Source: Anaeramoeba ignava (taxonomy: Eukaryota > Metamonada > Anaeramoebidae). Taken from it: a stretch of 64,000 bases of DNA. The notes under the pieces are model-generated. The model saw only the letters and a list, made by a program, of their open reading frames with translations, searched no databases and was not told the origin of the DNA. Shown here piece after piece: positions 25,580 to 37,599 of the stretch. A program made the translations under genes and the position numbers. The stretch lies in assembly GCA_028826165.1 (NCBI GenBank), contig JAPDFW010000059.1:163501-227500 (forward strand), in the 5' to 3' direction. The first letter of the stretch is position 1, and each line of letters begins with the position of its first letter.

Positions 25580-28500
25580 TTATTTGAAAAGTAAAATACT
25601 ATCTGAAGTTTGAATAAATGTTTCTTTGTTTGAATTTTTTCTTTTATGAGAAGATCTTTTTTGAGAATAAAATTTTTCATTTTCATTTTCATTTTGATTT
25701 TGATTTTCCATTTTAATTTTAATTGGATTTTCAATTTTAATTTGATTTGTAAGAAAATTGATAATTTCATCTTCATTTTGAACAAATTGATCTACTTTTT
25801 CCTTTTCAGTTTCTTTCTCCTTTTCTTTCTCACTTAATAATAAAGACTTCTCATCCACAAAATAGATTTTTTTAATCTTTTCTTCAATCAAATCAAAACT
25901 GAATTTTTTAGGTAAGGAAATATTGATTAAATGTTGATTTGAATCATAAGTGGAATTTTCAATTAAATCTCTGAAGAAATCACTTGAAACCAATAAAATC
26001 TCTTTATGAGCAGAGATTTTTTGAGAATCATCAAAAAGAAAGGTTATATTCTTTGATTTCTCGTCTTTATACAACATTCTTAAAGTTAAAATCAATCCAT
26101 TTTTATTTGATTTTTCCTCGATATTTTCAATCCCAATATTTAAAAGAATTTCCTTCAATTTTTCAGCAAAATCTTCCACAATAATTCCTGCATAAACCCA
26201 AAAAAGCAATTTTCTCACTTCTTGGTAAGAAAGATTCTTGCATTCCGAACAAAGCAAATTAAATCTTTCTTGATCATCTCCAAGTCTTGCTATCAGTAAA
26301 TTTTTATGCACAAAAAATTTCTTATTTTGAGAATCAACCAACTCAAAATCCGCGAAAAAAGAATTGAAAAGCAAAGAAAGCAAACGACGAACAATTTGAA
26401 GATGATATCGTTCTCTGTTTTTTGTTTTCAAGTGATATTTCTGGATAATTTCTTGATTTTTGAGTTTATTTTGGAAAGATTCAATTGTTAATTTTCCAGG
26501 ATTTCCTGCTTGAAGAACAAGTAAATTAACAACAGTTGGAGAACAGAAACAAAGCGCGTTGAAGATACTTGAAACATTATATATATTTTCCTGTTCTGGT
26601 TTGCATCCATATTCAATCAGCATGTTGACAACTTTTTTATTTGTCGAAGGATTTAAACAAGCAATATGAAGCGGTGTTTCGTGCAAAATATTCACCACAT
26701 TCACATTTGCTCCCGAGTTAATGAGGAACTTGATTGTTTGGTAATCAATATTATTGGAAGACAATGCTTCCATTAAAGGTGTGTTTTTTTTCCAATTTCT
26801 TGAGTTGATAATTTTATTTCCTCCAAATCCAATCAGTAACTTCAGAATCCTGAAGTTGTTTTGTTGTCTCGACGCAATATGAAGGGGTGTATCATTTTTG
26901 TAATTTCCTGTGCATGTATTTGCACCTGATTTCACTAAAACATGTATCAAATCAATTGGCGCTCGTTTTTTCAATGCGAATATCAAAACAGAATTTCCTT
27001 TCATATCCTCAGCATTCACATTTGCGCCAAATTGAATCAATAAATCAGCAAGTTCTCCATTTGCTTTTTCGCATGCAATCATCAGCGGTGTTCTTCCTTT
27101 TGAATCAATTTCATCAACATCAATCAAAAGATTTTCTTTTTTTTTTTTTTGAGCAAGAAAAATGAACAATTTTTTAGCAAATTCCACTTTTTCGTTCTCA
27201 ACTATTAAATGAACAAAATTTTCCAAATAAACATTTCTTTTGAATATTTTCTTTGATGCTTTAAAAAAGAAGTTTTGTGTTTCGGAATTTGTTTTTGGAT
27301 TTGAAACCAAGAAATGAATTGGAGTTTGTTTCTTGTTGTTCTCAATAAGTGGATTTGCTCCTAAGCTAATCAGCATTTGAAGCACTTGAGAAAATGCGCA
27401 ATTTTGACATGAATAATGAAGAGGGGTATTTCCATAAGAATCTGGTAAATTAACATCTGATCCAGATTCAACAAACAATTTTATATGTTCTAAAATGGGT
27501 TGTGATTGTTTGCAAAGAATATGCAAAGGAATTTGTCCGTTAATATCTGCAATTTTGGGATCAGCCTTTCTTTCAATAAGCAAATTGATTAAATCTGAAG
27601 AGTTTTTTCTGATACAGCAATAATGAAGAGGTGTTTCCAAAAAGGAATTTTGATGATCGACTGAATTTCCTTCTTGGATCAGCCAATCAATAACTTGTGA
27701 TAATTGAGAAGCGTTCTTTTGCTTGTTTTTGTTTTCTATAGCATTGAAAAGACAGAAGAAATGCAAAGGAGAGCTTTTGTTTTTGCTCGACTCAAAACTT
27801 AATTTGATATTTGGTTCAAATTTCTTGATAGTTTCAAATTCTTTGAATGTGATTCCACTTCTAAATAATAAATTTAACGGAGTCCATCCCAAAGAATCTT
27901 TGATATTAAAATTTGCTCCAAAATTATGTAAAACATCAAGAGCAAAGTTACGATTTAAAGATTTTGACTCACAAATGTAGAAAATTGCAGTTCTTTGATT
28001 TTCTGGATTTATTAGATTAACATCAATTATTTTGGAATTTTCCTTCAATAAAAGCTCGATTATTTGATGAGAAAAAGTTGATTGATTTTTGCAAGCAATA
28101 AAAAGATCATTTTTTTCAATTTTGGCGTTAAATTTGAGAAGTAATTCAATATGTTCATATAAGTTATTTTTGATAGCAATTTGAAGAGGAGTGTTTGAAT
28201 TTTGATCCATTTTATTTGGATTTATTTTTTTTTCCAAAAAAAGCTGTAATATTTGAACCGGAAATTGTTCTGAGCAAATGAGATGAAGAAAATCATTGGT
28301 TTCCAAATTGGCTTGATTGTTGATTAATTCTTGAATAATTTCTGTGAATTTTTCTTGGTTGGAATTTAGTTTGAAATTAATCATTGTTGAATAAAGTGGA
28401 GTAAATCCCTTTTGGTTTTTTTGGTTTATATTAATTCCTGAATTGATAATTTCTTTGACGATTTCAATATTTAAAGGATTTTTGCATGCTAAATGAAGTA

Positions 28501-28612
28501 AAGTGTTTCCTTTTGAATCTTGAATATTATTTATATCTCCAATATTTATATTTTGAAATGATTTTTTAAAAGAATCAAAATCATTTTGAAAAATAGTTTG
28601 AAAAATTTCCAT
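25580..28612 (-). CDS. Ankyrin-repeat protein with C-terminal BTB pair
   Basis: 1,010 residues, intact, single exon. Residues ~30-690 are about 19 ankyrin repeats (DSKGNTLLHLACKNPLNIEI; GFTPLYSTM; GRTPLMIACEKANGELADLL). Next is a divergent BTB-like segment (ADFELVDSQNKKFFVHKNLL) with an aberrant middle (ARLGDDQERF where most BTB domains have RSPYF), then a second (KNITFLFDDSQKISAHKEIL, VSSDFFRDLI). An acidic/Asn-rich tail ends HKRKNSNKETFIQ. The same ankyrin plus double-BTB order occurs in the gene at 639-4293, so the two are distant paralogues or belong to one family. Probable scaffold or cullin-3 adaptor; the substrate is unknown. Confidence 0.85.
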   Translation of the reverse strand: MEIFQTIFQNDFDSFKKSFQNINIGDINNIQDSKGNTLLHLACKNPLNIEIVKEIINSGININQKNQKGFTPLYSTMINFKLNSNQEKFTEIIQELINNQANLETNDFLHLICSEQFPVQILQLFLEKKINPNKMDQNSNTPLQIAIKNNLYEHIELLLKFNAKIEKNDLFIACKNQSTFSHQIIELLLKENSKIIDVNLINPENQRTAIFYICESKSLNRNFALDVLHNFGANFNIKDSLGWTPLNLLFRSGITFKEFETIKKFEPNIKLSFESSKNKSSPLHFFCLFNAIENKNKQKNASQLSQVIDWLIQEGNSVDHQNSFLETPLHYCCIRKNSSDLINLLIERKADPKIADINGQIPLHILCKQSQPILEHIKLFVESGSDVNLPDSYGNTPLHYSCQNCAFSQVLQMLISLGANPLIENNKKQTPIHFLVSNPKTNSETQNFFFKASKKIFKRNVYLENFVHLIVENEKVEFAKKLFIFLAQKKKKENLLIDVDEIDSKGRTPLMIACEKANGELADLLIQFGANVNAEDMKGNSVLIFALKKRAPIDLIHVLVKSGANTCTGNYKNDTPLHIASRQQNNFRILKLLIGFGGNKIINSRNWKKNTPLMEALSSNNIDYQTIKFLINSGANVNVVNILHETPLHIACLNPSTNKKVVNMLIEYGCKPEQENIYNVSSIFNALCFCSPTVVNLLVLQAGNPGKLTIESFQNKLKNQEIIQKYHLKTKNRERYHLQIVRRLLSLLFNSFFADFELVDSQNKKFFVHKNLLIARLGDDQERFNLLCSECKNLSYQEVRKLLFWVYAGIIVEDFAEKLKEILLNIGIENIEEKSNKNGLILTLRMLYKDEKSKNITFLFDDSQKISAHKEILLVSSDFFRDLIENSTYDSNQHLINISLPKKFSFDLIEEKIKKIYFVDEKSLLLSEKEKEKETEKEKVDQFVQNEDEIINFLTNQIKIENPIKIKMENQNQNENENEKFYSQKRSSHKRKNSNKETFIQTSDSILLFK

Positions 28613-28636
28613 TTCTTTTTTATTATTTTGAAAAAA

Positions 28637-28663
28637 TGAAAAATGAAAAATGAAAAAAAATGA
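28637..28663 (-). promoter_or_regulatory. Initiator-like TCATTTTT cluster before ankyrin-BTB gene
   Basis: On the minus strand four TCATTTTT copies occur in series, 25-51 bases before the ATG at 28612. This is the densest example of the motif on this strand. Confidence 0.4.
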
Positions 28664-28681
28664 AAAAAATTTTTTTCAAAT

Positions 28682-31424
28682 TTAAGAATTGCATTCTTCA
28701 TCATAATTTTGAGGTATTAATTTTGTTGAAATTGACATAAAAGTTTCCAATTCACAATAAGTATTTTCACAACCTGGAATTATTAAATCTTCATTGTTAT
28801 AAGAAAGTTTAATATAATAAGTTGAAGTTTGATCATCTTGATATAATTCGAAAATAACATAACTTGAATAATCTGGAACAGTATTATCATAAACGTTATA
28901 ACTTTGTAATAAAGGAGCAAGAGTTGTATCATGTCCTGAATATAACATCCATTTATATGCAATTTGGTTGTTAATTTTTGCCATTATTGCATTAACAATA
29001 TCTTCAATAAATCTTCCTATTTTTAATTTTTGGATTTCTTTTGTTGAAGATAATTTATTCCATTCCCAATTTGATTCATTTGCAACCTAATCAAAATTTT
29101 TAAAGAATTTTTCAATCAAATTAAACAAATATTTAAATCAATTAAACAAATATTTAAATCAAATTAAACAAATAATTAAATCAAATTATTTAAATCAAAT
29201 TAAACAAATTATTTAAATCAAATTAAACAAATACTTAAATCAATTAAACAAATATTTAAATCAAATTATTTAAATCAATTAAACAAATATTTAAATGAAA
29301 TTATTTAAATCAAAATATTTAAATCAATTATTTAAATCAAATTATTTAAATCAAATTAAACAATTATTTAAATCAAATATTTAAATATTTAAATCAATTA
29401 AACAAATATTTAAATGAAATTAAATCAAATTAAACAAATATTTAAATTAAAATATTTAAATCAATTAAATCAAATTAATTAAATCAAATTAAATCAATTA
29501 AATCAAATTAAACAAAATATTTAAATCAAATTAAACAAATATTTAAATGAAATTAAATCAAATAAACAAATATTTAAATCAATTATTTAAATCAATTATT
29601 TAAATCAATTATTTAAATCAAAAATTAAATCAAAATATTTAAATCAAATTAAACAAATAATTAAATCAAAATATTTAAATGAAATTAAATCAAATTAAAC
29701 AAATATTTAAATCAATTAATCAAATATTTAAATCAAAATATTTAAATCAAATTAAACAAATATTTAAATCAAATAATTAAATCAAAATATTTAAATCAAT
29801 TAATCAATTATTTAAATCAATTAATCAATTATTTAAATCAATTATTTAAATCAATTATTTAAATCAATTAAATCAATTATTTAAATCAATTATTTAAATC
29901 AATTATTTAAATCAATTATTTAAATCAAAATAATTAAATCAAAATATTTAAATCAAATTAAATCAATTATTTAAATCAATTAAACAAATATTTAAATCAA
30001 AATATTTAAATGAAATTAAATCAAATTAAATCAAATAAACAAATATTTAAATCAATTAAATCAAATTAAACAAATATTTAAATCAAATTATTTAAATCAA
30101 ATAAACAAATATTTAAATTAAATAATTAAATTAATCAAATAATTAAATCAAAATATTTAAATCAAATAAACAAATATTTAAATTAAATTATTTAAATCAA
30201 TTATTTAAATCAATTATTTAAATCAAAATAATTAAATCAAAATATTTAAATTTGGAAATAATTTTATCTACTTGATCAAGAATTTCTTGTGTCATTCCTG
30301 GTGGAAATGATTTATTATGTGCTAATCTGCAAATAAAACAATTTTCAATTTGAACAAATGTTAAATTATTCATATCTTTTGAATTAAAAATTTGAAGTAA
30401 TTCATCCCAAAGTGGTTGAACAGATTTCAAATGATCTATCCATTCTTGTGAATTTATGATATCTTGAATTAAATTTTGTAATCTTTGACAACTTGATTGA
30501 GAAAACCTTTTTAATTTTAATTTTAATTATAATTTTAAATATAATTTTAATTTAAATTTTAAAATGAATTTTAATTTTAATTTTGATTTTAATTTAAATT
30601 TTAATTTAGATTTTGATTTTAAATTTTGATTTTAAATTTAATTTTAATTTTGATTTTAAATTTTAATTTTAATTTTAATTTTAATTTTAATTTTAATTTT
30701 AATTTTAATTTTAAATATAATTTTAATTTTAATTTTGATTTTAATTTTAAATTTAATTTTAATTTTGATTTTAATATTGATTTTAATTTTGATTTTAATT
30801 CTTTATTTACATATCTTCTTCACTAGCTTCAATAGTATAAATAGGGATAATTTCAGCTTCTTGTTCAGTACTTGGTGGAAATAAACCAAGTAAAAGACTT
30901 TCAGCAGACTGAAAAGTTCTTGGAACATCAGTTGAACGAACATAAATTTGATTTCGATCAAAATTATTAGAAATAAAGTTTAATTGATTAACATAAATTT
31001 CTCTAAATTTCTGACCAAGTTTAAATTGTTGGTCTGAACCAAGTTTTGTAAGTTGACCTGCTGAACAATTTCCATTTAGTAAACCAGTATTTGGGAGGTA
31101 TGATAAATGAAATACTCTGTTAATATGTTGAGAAGTTTGTGAATTATTAGTTGATGTTGTTTCAAATTCTGAAAATTCACAATTCCATACAACATCTTCA
31201 CCAGGCAATTTGTAAATAGGTACTCTATCCCCATGTCGTGTGATAACTTTATTGTTTTATTTTTTGGTTTTGTTTTGGTTTTTCTTTAATTTTTTATTAT
31301 TGTGATTTTTTTTTTGTTTTGAAAAAATAAATTAAAAACCTTGAACTAATTTAAGTTGTTTTGTTGTATTAATTAAAACAAAACAAATTGATAAAAGAAA
31401 TAAAGTTCGAATAATCCAACTCAT
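28682..31424 (-). CDS. Secreted/lysosomal histidine acid phosphatase
   Basis: Four exons with agreeing phases: 31424-31340, 31246-30811, 30506-30272 and 29086-28682, giving 386 residues, the usual length of the family. A signal peptide (MSWIIRTLFLLSICFVLINT) is followed by the catalytic motif RHGDRVP, created across the first splice. The second motif SGHDTTLAPL is in exon 4. Conserved Cys residues near the C-terminus (PGCENTYCELETF) and the ending NYDEECNS match prostatic/lysosomal acid phosphatases. It hydrolyses phosphomonoesters through a phosphohistidine, in the secretory or endolysosomal lumen. The donor of the third intron (CAA/GTAGAT) was chosen because it keeps frame and drops a low-complexity stretch. 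Upstream is the 36 bp minisatellite. Confidence 0.88.
29087..30271 (-). repeat. 1.2 kb acid-phosphatase intron of TTTAAATCAATT-type repeats
   Basis: An intron of about 1,185 nt made almost only of TTTAAATCAAATTAAACAAA and shorter variants (TTTAAATCAATTA). It is the longest intron in the window. Nothing else is visible in it. Confidence 0.85.
30507..30810 (-). repeat. Acid-phosphatase intron 2 of TTTTAA hexamer repeats
   Basis: A 304 nt intron. On the plus strand it is AATTTTAATTTTAATTTT with GATTTT interruptions. Donor GTAAAT after GATAT at 30811; acceptor AG at 30508-30507. Confidence 0.8.
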
Positions 31425-31499
31425 TTTAATTAAGAAGGAGAAAAATGAAAAAAAATATTTTTCCACTTTTCATCAAATTTTTTTTTTCTTTAATTTCTT

Positions 31500-34240
31500 C
31501 ATCAATTATTTCAAATTTTGGATAATAAATTAATTAATAAATTATTTCAATTTTTGATTTTGGATTGATTAATAAATTATTTCAATTTTTGGATAATAAA
31601 TTATTTAATAAATTATTTTAATTTTTGATTAATAAATTATTTAATAAATTATTTCAATTTTTGGATAATAAATTAATTAATAAATTATTTCAATTTTTGG
31701 ATAATAAATTATTTAATAAATTATTTTCAATTTTTGGATAATAAATTAATTAATAAATTATTTTAATTTTTTAGATAATAAATTATTTAATAAATTATTT
31801 CAATTTTTGGATTATAAATTATTTAATAAATTATTTCAATTTTTGGATAATAAATTAATTAATAAATTATTTTCAATTTTTGGATAATAAATTATTTAAT
31901 AAATTATTTCAATTTTTGATAATAAATTAATTAATAAATTATTTTCAATTTTTAGATAATAAATTATTTAATAAATTATTTCAATTTTTAGATAATAAAT
32001 TAATTAATAAATTATTTCAATTTTTGGATTATAAATTAATTAATAAATTATTTCAATTTTTGGATAATAAATTATTTAATAAATTATTTCAATTTTTGGA
32101 TAATAAATTAATTAATAAATTATTTCAATTTTTGGATTATAAATTATTTAATAAATTATTTCAATTTTTGATTATAAATTATTTAATAAATTATTTCAAT
32201 TTTTAGATAATAAATTAATTAATAAATTATTTTCAATTTTTGGATAATAAATTATTTAATAAATTATTTCAATTTTTGGATTATAAATTAATTAATAAAT
32301 TATTTCAATTTTTGAATAATAAATTAATTAATAAATTAATTCAAAATTTTTAGATAAATAATTTAATAAATTATTTTAGATTTTGGATTGATTAATAAAT
32401 TAATTAATAAATTATTTCAATTTTTGGATAATAAATTATTTTATAAATTATTTTAATTTTTGAATAATAAATTATTTAATAAATTATTTCAATTTTTGGA
32501 TAATAAATTATTTAATAAATTATTTCAATTTTTGGATAATAAATTATTTAATAAATTATTTCAATTTTTTGGATAATAAATTAATTAATAAATTATTTCA
32601 AATTTTTGATTTTTGGATAATAAATTAATTAATAAATTATTTCAATTTTTGGATAATAAATTATTTAATAAATTATTTCAATTTTTGGATAATAAATTAT
32701 TTAATAAATTATTTCAATTTTTGGATAATAAATTAATTAATAAATTATTTCAATTTTTGGATAATAAATTAATTAATAAATTATTTAATAAATTTTAGAT
32801 TTTGGATAATAAATTGATTAATAAATTATTTCAATTTTTGGATTATAAATTATTTAATAAATTATTTTAATTTTTGGATAATAAATTAATTAATAAATTA
32901 TTTTTAATTTTTGGATTATAAATTAATTAATAAATTATTTCAATTTTTGGATTATAAATTGATTAATAAATTATTTCAATTTTTGGATAATAAATTAATT
33001 AATAAATTATTTCAATTTTTGGATAATAAATTAATTAATAAATTATTTCAATTTTTGGATTATAAATTGATTAATAAATTATTTCAATTTTTGGATAATA
33101 AATTAATTAATAAATTATTTCAATTTTTGGATAATAAATTAATTTAATAAATTATTTCAATTTTTGGATAATAAATTAATTAATAAATTATTTTAATTTT
33201 TGATTATAAATTAATTAATAAATTATTTCAATTTTTGGATTATAAATTGATTAATAAATTATTTCAATTTTTGGATAATAAATTAATTAATAAATTATTT
33301 CAATTTTTGGATTATAAATTGATTAATAAATTATTTCAATTTTAGGATAATAAATTAATTAATAAATTATTTCAATTTTTGATTTTGGATTGATTAATAA
33401 ATTAATTAATAAATTTATTTCAATTTTTGGGATAATAAATTAATTAATAAATTATTTCAATTTTTGGAATAATAAATTAATTAATAAATTATTTCAATTT
33501 TTAGATAATAAATTAATTAATAAATTATTTCAATTTTTGGATAATAAATTAATTAATAAATTATTTTAATTTTTGGATTATAAATTAATTAATAAATTAT
33601 TTCAATTTTTGGATAATAAATTAATTAGTAAATTATTTCAATTTTTGGATTATAAATTATTTAATAAATTATTTCAATTTTTGGATAATAAATTAATTTA
33701 ATAAATTATTTCAATTTTTAGATAATAAATTAATTAATAAATTATTTCAAATTTTTGATTTTAAATTAATTAATAAATTATTTCAATTTTTTAGATAATA
33801 AATTAATTAATAAATTATTTCAATTTTTGGATAATAAATTATTTAATAAATTATTTCAATTTTTGGATAATAAATTAATTAATAAATTATTTCAATTTTT
33901 GGATAATAAATTATTTAATAAATTATTTCAATTTTTGGATAATAAATTATTTAATAAATTATTTCAATTTTTGGATAATAAATTATTTAATAAATTATTT
34001 CAATTTTTAGATAATAAATTATTTAATAAATTATTTCAATTTTTAGATAATAATAAATTAATTAATAAATTATTTCAATTTTTGGATAATAAATTATTTA
34101 ATAAATTATTTCAATTTTTGGATAATAAATTATTTAATAAATTATTTCAATTTTTGGTTAATAAATTATTTAATAAATTATTTCAATTTTAGATTTTGGA
34201 TTGATTAGTAAATTATTTAATAAATTAATTCAATTTTAGA
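31500..34240. repeat. 36 bp minisatellite, ~75 copies
   Basis: The unit is TTGGATAATAAATTAATTAA followed by TAAATTATTTCAATTT, 36 bases. In one frame it reads LDNKLINKLFQF. Two main variants alternate: AATTAATTAA and AATTATTTAA. Small indels break the frame every 5-10 units, so the apparent 60-121-residue open frames are by-products. It fills the space between the divergently transcribed acid phosphatase and NOG1 genes. Confidence 0.93.
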
Positions 34241-34386
34241 TTTTGATAAAAAAATTGAAAAAATAAAATTATAATTTTAATAAAAAAAGATATATATTTA
34301 AAAATATATAAAACATAATTTTTAATATATATATTAAAATATATTAAATTAAATATGTCATTCAAATAAAAACAAAAAAATTTTTT

Positions 34387-34415
34387 TCATTTTTTTCATT
34401 TTTCATTTTTCATTT
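34387..34415 (+). promoter_or_regulatory. Initiator-like TCATTTTT cluster before NOG1
   Basis: Four TCATTTTT copies at about 34387, 34396, 34403 and 34410, 30-55 bases before the ATG at 34442, just beyond the minisatellite. Confidence 0.4.
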
Positions 34416-34441
34416 TTGTTTAAAAATAAAAAATAAAATAA

Positions 34442-37400
34442 ATGGTTAAATATAATTTTAAAAAAATAAGAACAGTACCAGATTCATCACAATTTATAGA
34501 TATAGTATTATCTAAAACACAAAAAAAAACACCAACAGTAATTCACAAAGGATATGCAATAACCCGAATCAAAGAATTCTACATGAGAAAAGTGAAATTT
34601 GTTCAACAAACATTTCATGAACGTTTAAGCATGATTATTGATGATTTCCCAGTTCTCGATGATATTCATCCATTTTATGGGGATTTAATGAACATTCTTT
34701 ATCATCGAGATCATTACAAACTTGCGCTTGGGCAATTAAACACTGCGCGGACTCTTATTGACAATCTTTCCAAGGAATACACGCGCATGCTCAAGTTTGG
34801 CGACTCACTTTACCGCTGCAAACAACTCAAAAGAGCGGCTGTGGGTCGTATGTGCACATTGATTCGTAAGCATAATTCTGCGCTCAATTATTTGGAACAA
34901 GTCAGGCAACATCTTTCAAGGCTCCCTGTTATTGATCCAACTTCAAGAACTCTCCTTGTTTGTGGTTATCCTAATGTCGGTAAATCTAGTTTTATGAATA
35001 AGATTACAAGAGCTAATGTGGATGTTCAACCTTATCCTTTTACTACAAAATCGTTGTTTGTTGGTCATTTTGATTATAATTATTTGAGGTGGCAGGTAAT
35101 TAATTAAAATAATTAAAATTAAAATTAAAATTAAAATTAAATTTATTAAAATTAAAATTAAAATTAAAATTAAAATTAAAATAAAATTAAAATTAAAATT
35201 AAAATTAAAATTAAAATTAAAATTAAAATTAAAATAAAATTAAAATTAAAATTAAAATTAAAATTAAAAAAAAATTAAAATTAAAATTAAAATTAAAATA
35301 ATCAAAATAAATTAAAATAATTAAAATAATTAAAATTAAAATTAAAATTAAAATAATCAAAATTAAAATTAAAATTAAATTAAAATTAAAATTAAAATTA
35401 AAATTAAAATTAATTAAAATTAAAATTAAAATTAAAATTAATATATTCTAGGCTATAGATACTCCAGGAATCTTGGACCATCCTTTAGAAGAAAGAAATA
35501 CAATCGAAATGCAATCTATTACAGCCATGGCTCATCTTAAAGCTTCAATTTTATTCTTCATAGATATTAGTGAACATTGTGGTTTCACAATAAAAGACCA
35601 AATCGCATTATTCAAATCTATTAAAACATTATTTACAGGAAAACCATTAATAATTGTTTTATCAAAAATTGATTTATTAAAACCAAATGAATTAAAAGAA
35701 AAAGACAGAAAATTAATTGAATCACTTATTATAGATGAAAATCAAAATCAAAATACAAATGAAAATGAAAATGAAAATGAAGATGAAATTAAAATGGATG
35801 TTAAAGTTATTTGGGAAAGTGAATCAGGAATCCTTTATGATGGAGATCAAATTAAGATTGTTTGTATGAGTTCTTTAACTGAAACTGGAATAACTCTTGT
35901 TAAAAGTGTTTCATGCGATTTATTAATGGCTCAAAGAATAGAAACAAAAACAAAAATGAAAAAAATGACTGAAGTTGCAAATCGATTACATGTTTCATTT
36001 CCAAAACAAAGAGACAACAAAGTATATAAGAAAAATTCATTTGAATTTATCATTTTGAATTTGAAAATCTTAAAACAATTTTTTTTTATTCATTTTAGCA
36101 ACGTCCACCTCAAATTCCTGAATCTGTTTTAAATGCAAGACAAAATCCAACAGATGATGAAGATAAACCTAAAAAAATTCTTGAAAGAGATCTTGAGAAA
36201 ATGTTTGGAGGAGCTGGTCTTTATAATGTGGATTTAAATAAATATTTTATTTTAGAAAATGAAGATTGGAGATATGATGTTGTTCCAGAAATTATAGATG
36301 GAAAGAATATATCAGATTTTGTTGATCCTGATATATTAAAAAGACTTGATGAATTAGAAATTGAAGTACAAAATTTCAAATACATTTAAAATCAAAATTA
36401 AAATCAAAATTAAATTTAAATTAAAATCAAAATTAAAATCAAAATTAAAATTAAAATTAAAATCAAATTAAAATTAAAATCAAATTTAAAATTAAAATTA
36501 AATTTAAAATTAAAATCAAAATTAAAATCAAATTTAAAATTAAAATTAAATTTAAAATTAAAATTAAAATCAAAATTAAAATCAAATTAAAATTAAAATC
36601 AAAATTAAAAATTAAAAAGGAAGAAGAAATCATTAGAAGATTACAAGAAGAACCAGAAGAACAAGAAGGATTAACAGAAGAACAAGAAATTCTTTTAAGT
36701 AAAATTAGAGAAAAAAGAACAATTATGCATAATGATTCAAAAATTAGAAGAAGAAGACATAGAAAAAGAATACCAAGAAATTTAAAACCAGTAAATAAAA
36801 TTCAATTCAAAATTCAAAATTAAAATAAAATTAAATTCAAAATTAAATTCAAAATTAAATTTAAAATTAAATCCAAAAATAAATTAAAAATAAAAAATTA
36901 AAAATTAAATTTAAAATAAAATTAAAAATTAAATTCAAAAATTAAATTCAAAATTAAATTCAAAATTAAATCCAAAATTAAATTCAAAATTTAAAATAAA
37001 ATTAAAATCAAAAATAAATTCAAAATTAAATTCAAAATTAAATTCAAAAATTAAAATTCAAAAATTAGGAAAAAACTGTTGAACAATTTGAATCTCATCT
37101 TCAAAATCTTGGAATTGAAAATGCACCTTTAAAAGAAGCAAAAAAACAAGCAAAAAAACAAACAAGAGGAAGAACAAAAATTCGAAAATATTTCGATGAA
37201 GAACCAACACAAACAGAAGAAAAAGAAGAAACTCAAAACAAAAGAGAACGTTCATTATCACAAACAAGATCCAAATTAAAAGTTAATAGAAAATCAAGAC
37301 CAAGATCTAAATCACTTATAAGATCAACAAGCGTTACTGATCCAAAAACTCAAGGTGTTAAAAGTGTTAATGAATTATTGAAAGTTGAAAAATTATCTTG

Positions 37401-37524
37401 GAATGTCCAAAAAATTCCTAATAAATTAGGAAAGAAAGGTTATGCTGATCATGCAATTTATGATACAAAACCAAAACATTTATTTTCTGGAAAAAGATCT
37501 TCTGGTAAAACTGATTGGAGATGA
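34442..37524 (+). CDS. NOG1: Nucleolar GTP-binding protein 1 (60S biogenesis GTPase)
   Basis: Five exons, all introns phase 0: 34442-35095, 35452-36021, 36099-36365, 36620-36790 and 37069-37524, giving 705 residues (human 634, yeast 647). The N-terminal helical NOG1 domain begins [13 protein letters not shown]. The Obg-family GTPase has G1 GYPNVGKSS, then [22 protein letters not shown] and LSKIDLL. The NOGCT region follows ([35 protein letters not shown]) with a basic tail ending [11 protein letters not shown]1 binds pre-60S particles in the nucleolus and is needed for late 27S processing. An Asn/Glu insertion (about 35745-35785) accounts for part of the extra length. Exon 1's centre is much richer in G+C than the rest. 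Confidence 0.93.
35096..35451 (+). repeat. NOG1 intron 1: AAAATT hexamer repeat
   Basis: A 356 nt intron of AAAATTAAAATTAAAATT with rare interruptions, between donor GTAATT and acceptor CTAG. Confidence 0.85.
36366..36619 (+). repeat. NOG1 intron 3: AAAATCAAAATT repeat
   Basis: A 254 nt intron starting GTACAA, built of AAAATCAAAATTAAAATT units; acceptor AAAAAG. It differs from the intron-1 repeat by the recurring C. Confidence 0.75.
36791..37068 (+). repeat. NOG1 intron 4: AAATTCAAAATT repeat
   Basis: A 278 nt intron starting GTAAATAAAATTC, built of AAATTCAAAATTAAATTC units; acceptor ATTAG. Confidence 0.75.
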
Positions 37525-37599
37525 TTTAATTTCTTTTCATTTCTTTTCATTTCTTTTTTTCTTTTTAAAAAAAACAAATTTTTTAATAGAGGAAATTTT

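Noticed and set aside
31500-34240. Open frames of LDNKLINKLFQF repeats as a protein gene
   Set aside because: Frames are broken by indels every few units, no splice or start context is shared, and the sequence is a plain 36 bp minisatellite.
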